A DNA stretch of 64,000 nucleotides, taken from assembly GCF_036077095.1 (NCBI RefSeq), contig NZ_CP107960.1:5580001-5644000 (forward strand), given 5' to 3'. This document shows, piece after piece, positions 62,547-64,000 of this stretch (position 1 is its first letter; each line of letters opens with the position of its first letter). This DNA is from Streptomyces sp. NBC_00376. Lineage in GTDB: Bacteria > Actinomycetota > Actinomycetes > Streptomycetales > Streptomycetaceae. The notes beneath the pieces were generated by a model, which saw only the letters and a program-made list of their open reading frames with translations, searched no databases and was not told the origin of the DNA. The translations under genes and the position numbers were made by a program.

Positions 62547-63307
62547 GTCTGGCCTTCCCTCGGGACGGACCGCCCGGCTCCCCGCACCGGCGGTGCCGGT
62601 CCGGTGCGCCCGAGCCGGACGAACAACTGGGTGAGCGCGTCCGTGGTGTGCAGGGCGCTGACGGCGACGGCCGTCTCCTGGCCCCGCGACAGCGGCAACC
62701 GGTCGAGCAGTGCGTACAGTTCGCCGGCGTGGCCGTTGTCGAGCCGCGCGTGCTCGTGCACGGTGCGGAACGCCGGGGCGGGCAGCCCGGTCGAGCGGGC
62801 CAGCCGCGGTGCGAGGCCGGCCGCCGGGGCGTGCCCCTCCAGCACCGCGATGTAGCCGAGCAGCGCCACCGGGTGGTGGTGCTCGATCCAGTAGTACTGG
62901 GCCCCCGCCAGGGAGGCGACGAGCGGGGAGGGGACCGGGTCCAGCGCGGCCCGGGGCCCGCTGCCCGCCGCCGACAGGTCCTCCAGCAGCCAGCTGTCGT
63001 GCTCCGCCTCCTCCCGGATGTGCCCGTCCAGGTAGGCGGCCAGTGGCGCCCCCAGCGGATCGCCGCACCGGGCCAGTTGCTCGGCCCGTTCGGCGGCCCG
63101 TTCCATCAGCGGTACGGAGGCCCGGATGACCGTGTGCATCGCGCACAGGTAGGCCCGGTAGCGGGGCAACAGCCCATCGGACCGCCACAGCGCGGCCGAC
63201 GAGGCACGCAACGCCGGTTCGGCGAAGGCGAGTTTGACCCGCAGCCGCTCGGAGGCCGGCAGCCCGCGCCCGCCGCAGCGCGCTCCCGGCGCCCCGGTGG
63301 GGTTCAC
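62543..63307 (-). CDS. Heme-oxygenase-like (HDO-type) non-heme iron protein
   Basis: A 254-residue all-helical protein. HIREEAEH (His96, Glu99/100, Glu102, His103), VLEGH (Glu157, His159) and HARLDNGH (His186, Asp190, His193) place His/Glu/Asp as in diiron heme-oxygenase-like oxidases and TenA relatives. The GTG start overlaps the radical SAM stop (GTGA at 63304-63307), and its own stop overlaps the precursor start, so all three are coupled. It probably performs an oxidative step on the peptide or supplies a cofactor. The family is inferred from the motif pattern; substrate unknown. Confidence 0.8.
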   Translation of the reverse strand: MNPTGAPGARCGGRGLPASERLRVKLAFAEPALRASSAALWRSDGLLPRYRAYLCAMHTVIRASVPLMERAAERAEQLARCGDPLGAPLAAYLDGHIREEAEHDSWLLEDLSAAGSGPRAALDPVPSPLVASLAGAQYYWIEHHHPVALLGYIAVLEGHAPAAGLAPRLARSTGLPAPAFRTVHEHARLDNGHAGELYALLDRLPLSRGQETAVAVSALHTTDALTQLFVRLGRTGPAPPVRGAGRSVPREGQT

Positions 63308-64000
63308 GACCCGGCGCCTTCCGTCGCCGGACGCGGGTTCCGCCCGCCGCCCGGGGCCGCCACCAGACCGGCGTACGCGGCACAGCCGTGGCGTCGTACC
63401 AGCGACACCGGACCCTGCTCGTGCTGCCGGCGGGCGGCGGTCAGATCGAGCAGCGCGCCGGCAGCGCCTGAGGCCAGCGCGTCGGCAGCCGCGACCACCT
63501 CCGGCAGCCCGCCCAGCCGGCGGCAGTCCCCGCAGTAGGAACCGGCCGGTGTGCCGGGCGACCAGCGCTGCCGCAGATGGGCCGGGCCGACCGTGCGGAC
63601 CAGACGCAGCAGCGGCGAACCGAGCGTCCGCGACCGTACGGCCGGCCAGTCGTCCTGCGCGACATGGCCGAGCCGCAGATGGGGCGGTACGGGGCGGTGA
63701 TCCACCGCGTCCTGGTTGCAGCAGGCCAGGACCGTTCCGTCGAAGGCGACCACCGGCCAGGCGGCCATCGCGCACGGCAGCGCCCCCTCGCCGTCCGGCA
63801 CGGTCCGGGCCGGCCGGGCCCAGGACGCGGCCCGGCCGAACGGCCGCACCTCGTTGACCAGGGACGGCACCGTGCCGTTGAAGGCCCGGTCGATGTCCGC
63901 GGTGACGTCCGCGAGATAGCCGTCGTCCGCTCCGGTGCCGGTGAGATGGAAGCTGACCGCCACCCCCAGTTCGCGGATCTCGCGCACCGCGCGGAACACC
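63304..64000 (-). CDS. Radical SAM/SPASM-type protein, C-terminal part
   Basis: The last 231 codons of a minus-strand gene that continues past the right edge. The visible part has late barrel elements (GVAVSFHLTGTG, LADVTADIDRAF) and a SPASM-like cysteine region: ALPCAMAAW, VVAFDGTVLACCNQ and YCGDCRRL, which can ligate auxiliary iron-sulphur clusters. The CxxxCxxC radical SAM motif would be outside the window. VAFDGTVLACCNQ is typical of peptide-modifying radical SAM enzymes. It overlaps the HDO-like gene by 4 bp and should act on the 66-residue peptide. Confidence 0.82.
   Translation of the reverse strand, partial: VFRAVREIRELGVAVSFHLTGTGADDGYLADVTADIDRAFNGTVPSLVNEVRPFGRAASWARPARTVPDGEGALPCAMAAWPVVAFDGTVLACCNQDAVDHRPVPPHLRLGHVAQDDWPAVRSRTLGSPLLRLVRTVGPAHLRQRWSPGTPAGSYCGDCRRLGGLPEVVAAADALASGAAGALLDLTAARRQHEQGPVSLVRRHGCAAYAGLVAAPGGGRNPRPATEGAGS

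Noticed and set aside
58801..62634. A 1277-codon open frame on the plus strand opposite the cyclase gene
   Set aside because: High-G+C antisense shadow: the translation is Arg/Gly/Pro/His-rich without domains, while the minus strand encodes clear cyclase, ATPase and protease motifs.

Overview
The window is high-G+C (about 70%) actinobacterial chromosome, almost certainly Streptomyces. The evidence is an adpA gene with a TTA (bldA-type) codon next to ornA and tRNA-His, a CebR/cellobiose locus, a DasR-type operator before a GH20 hexosaminidase, an Scr1-type XRE/DUF397 pair, and many Tat/Sec-secreted enzymes. From memory, the gene order follows the conserved core of Streptomyces chromosomes (the cellobiose locus to adpA to glmS to leucine-catabolism to agmatinase stretch of S. 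coelicolor), interrupted by accessory blocks. No rRNA genes, insertion sequences, phage or CRISPR array are visible.

Layout. 0-3 kb: cellobiose import and hydrolysis (end of cebG, bglC) with cebR and two CebR boxes. 3.1-6.7 kb: tRNA-His, ornA, adpA with a roughly 1 kb leader, and a universal stress protein. 6.9-11.9 kb: amino-sugar genes (glmS, GH20 hexosaminidase) plus small conserved genes. 12-16.3 kb: a GNAT pair, a divergent MarR/MFS efflux pair and an orphan gene. 16.4-24.3 kb: a leucine/branched-chain acyl-CoA catabolic operon (mccB, mccA, hmgL, acdH), a DUF418 membrane gene and a TetR gene; three copies of one 16-bp box tie them together. 24.5-27.5 kb: a GtrB-GtrA fusion and a polytopic membrane protein, a probable envelope glycosylation cassette of lower G+C. 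27.6-31.5 kb: CDF transporter, thioesterase II and a second acyl-CoA dehydrogenase. 31.7-37.6 kb: an accessory block with a secreted I36-like inhibitor, a secreted protease-accessory-like protein, an ECF sigma factor with its coupled membrane partner, XRE/DUF397, and a small coupled gene pair.

38-44.1 kb: a PucR regulator divergent from a symporter, an agmatinase-family ureohydrolase and a ThDP-dependent decarboxylase-like enzyme, best read as guanidino-compound or arginine transaminase-pathway catabolism. 44.1-44.5 kb: a small ORF resembling the C-terminal (Cas11c-like) part of type I-C Cas8c/Csd1, with no CRISPR locus nearby. 44.7-56.6 kb: beta-lactamase-like hydrolase, a single-chain two-unit ABC exporter, small secreted proteins, an S37-like peptidase, a GH3 hexosaminidase, and a divergent LysR/EamA pair.

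57.5-64 kb (running off the right edge): the most unusual segment. A SPASM-type radical SAM protein, a heme-oxygenase-like (HDO-type) protein and a 66-residue precursor-like peptide with no cysteine overlap by 4 bp in series. They are followed by a hairpin, a zinc-ribbon/class III cyclase/ATPase protein, a cytoplasmic subtilisin-like protease and a GAF protein. I read this as a RiPP biosynthetic operon of the kind annotated as 'aroma-sacti'.
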